The notes under the pieces were generated by a model that worked only from the letters and a program-made list of their open reading frames with translations, was not told the DNA's origin and ran no database searches. Both the position numbers and the translations under genes were made by a program. This document shows, one piece after another, positions 62,871-64,000 of a stretch of 64,000 nucleotides of DNA. This DNA is from JADZEM01 sp046328125 (GTDB lineage: Bacteria; Chloroflexota; UBA6077; JACCZL01): contig JAXLXF010000025.1 of assembly GCA_046328125.1 (NCBI GenBank), positions 51,618 through 115,617 on the forward strand. The letters are read 5' to 3'. Numbering within the stretch: position 1 is the stretch's first letter; each line of letters opens with the position of its first letter.

Positions 62871-64000
62871 ATGGGCTCCGACAAGAAGAAGGATCCGGTT
62901 CTCGTCGTGCTGCAGCTGGGTGGTGGCAACGACACCATCAACACCGTGATTCCCTACGCCGACCCCCTGTACTACGACAACCGGAAGAACGTCCGCGTCA
63001 ACGAGGAGGACGTTCTCAAGATCGACGACAAGTTCGGCTTCCACCCCAGCATGGCGGCGATCAAGCCGTTCTGGGACGCCGGCAAGATGGCCGTCATCAA
63101 CGGCATCGGCTACCCGGACCCGAACTACTCGCACTTCCGCTCCATGGACATCTGGTACACCGCTGAGCCCGAAAAGATGGCCACCGACGGCTGGCTGGGC
63201 AAGGTGGTCCGCGAGATCGACCCGAAGGCCGACAACGTGCTGACGGCTGTGAACTTCGGGCGGGGCCTGCCACGGGCCCTGGCACTCGCGGGCGTGCCGG
63301 TCGCCTCGGTGGCCGAGCTCGATTCGTATGGTCTGCTCACCAGCCTGGCGAGCGTGGATCAGCGCAACTCGGCGCTCGAAGTGTTCTCCTGCATGTACGA
63401 CGACGGCTTCAACGACGACGGCGTTCTGAAGCCGATCAAGCACGCAAGCGCCGACGATCCGATGAGCCAGGTGATGTCCTACATGGGCCAGACCGGCCTG
63501 GACGCCCAGAAGGGCGCGGACATCCTCTCGACCGCCATCGGCAAGTACAGCTCGACCGTCGAGTACCCGAAGACGCCGATCGCTGCGAGCCTCAAGGGCA
63601 TTGCGCAGGTGAAGCTGGCGGATCTCGGCACCCGCGTCTTCTACTGCGCGCACGGCTCCTTCGACACCCATGCCAGCCAGCTCGCGACGCACTCGCTGCT
63701 CTGGAAGGACGTCTCCGAGGCCGTGTCCGCGTTCTTCAAGGACCTCCGCGAGCACCAGGAGGCCGACAACGTCGTGATGCTGCTCTGGACCGAGTTCGGC
63801 CGCCGCGTCAAGGACAACGGCGCGGGCACCGACCACGGCGCGGGCGGCGTGGCGTTCGTGTTGGGTGACCCGGTCAAGGGTGGCATGTACGGCGAGTACC
63901 CCTCGCTGGCCGAGGCCGACCTGACGATCGGCAACCTGAAGTACAACAACGACTTCCGCTCGACCTACAGCACCATCCTCGAGAAGTGGATGGGCGTCGA
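62871..64000 (+). CDS. DUF1501 family protein (partial)
   Basis: ATG 62871 with GGGGAGAG upstream opens a frame that runs off the right edge after 376 codons. DUF1501 marks are VLVVLQLGGGNDTINTVIPY, ADPLYYDNRKNVRV, GYPDPNYSHFRSMDIWYTAE and a late TEFGRRVKDNGAGTDHGAGG, the His/Asp-containing motif of the alkaline-phosphatase-like fold. No Tat signal is visible at this start, unusual for the family. It follows the DUF1800 gene by 104 nt. Confidence 0.88.
   Translation, partial: MGSDKKKDPVLVVLQLGGGNDTINTVIPYADPLYYDNRKNVRVNEEDVLKIDDKFGFHPSMAAIKPFWDAGKMAVINGIGYPDPNYSHFRSMDIWYTAEPEKMATDGWLGKVVREIDPKADNVLTAVNFGRGLPRALALAGVPVASVAELDSYGLLTSLASVDQRNSALEVFSCMYDDGFNDDGVLKPIKHASADDPMSQVMSYMGQTGLDAQKGADILSTAIGKYSSTVEYPKTPIAASLKGIAQVKLADLGTRVFYCAHGSFDTHASQLATHSLLWKDVSEAVSAFFKDLREHQEADNVVMLLWTEFGRRVKDNGAGTDHGAGGVAFVLGDPVKGGMYGEYPSLAEADLTIGNLKYNNDFRSTYSTILEKWMGV

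Overview
The window is high-GC bacterial chromosomal DNA, almost fully coding, with frequent GTG/TTG starts and strong GGAGG ribosome-binding sites. Gene content and style suggest a free-living heterotroph of the Chloroflexota, possibly near Thermomicrobia: many ABC importers with Ala/Pro-rich lipoprotein linkers, modular secreted proteins with Pro/Ser/Thr linkers, and many palindromic intergenic repeats. This placement is an inference from style and domains; no rRNA or tRNA gene was found to confirm it.

Layout. 0-5 kb: a partial gene, an oxidoreductase, a DedA/VTT membrane protein, an HMG-CoA lyase and a secreted SH3-domain protein. 5-9 kb: a livHMGF branched-chain amino acid import operon without a binding-protein gene. 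9-10 kb: a ParE-type toxin-antitoxin pair preceded by a small DUF4177-like gene. 10-17 kb: an M20 amidohydrolase, a ThDP enzyme, a pentapeptide-repeat protein, an ABC exporter with an unusual N-terminal domain, a Fur regulator and a MaoC hydratase. 17.9-22.5 kb: a TPP-riboswitch-controlled thiamin-precursor module (ykoE, double ATPase ykoD, ykoC, tenA); a 62-bp perfect palindrome splits the ATPase gene. 22.5-27.5 kb: a secreted protein and a sugar-type ABC importer. 27.5-28.5 kb: a PIN toxin-antitoxin pair, again preceded by a DUF4177-like gene. 28.6-32.7 kb: an assimilatory sulfur cluster (YezD-like protein, sulfite reductase, APS/PAPS reductase, a hypothetical protein, APS kinase). 32.8-38.9 kb: housekeeping genes (rpsP, khpA, rimM, recO) with acetyltransferases, a CinA-domain protein, an MBL-fold protein and a hydrolase. 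39-46.5 kb: an Eis-like acetyltransferase, a CoA transferase/thioesterase pair, an RNA m5U methyltransferase and a large cyclase/NB-ARC/TPR regulator. 47-53.5 kb: a sulfatase, a secreted protein, an MFS exporter and an aldehyde dehydrogenase. 53.5-55 kb: a decayed amino-acid binding-protein gene invaded by repeats. 55-61 kb: a complete peptide-type ABC importer. 61.3-64 kb: a DUF1800/DUF1501 pair, the last gene cut by the window end.

The most notable themes are: (1) a family of palindromic elements, at least one with MITE-like terminal inverted repeats, that sit inside two ABC-transporter genes and coincide with loss of reading frame; (2) two unrelated toxin-antitoxin pairs with the same upstream DUF4177-like gene; (3) an ABC exporter fused to a degenerate peptidase-MA-like domain; (4) a TPP riboswitch with an enlarged P5 arm and a plausible terminator/antiterminator.
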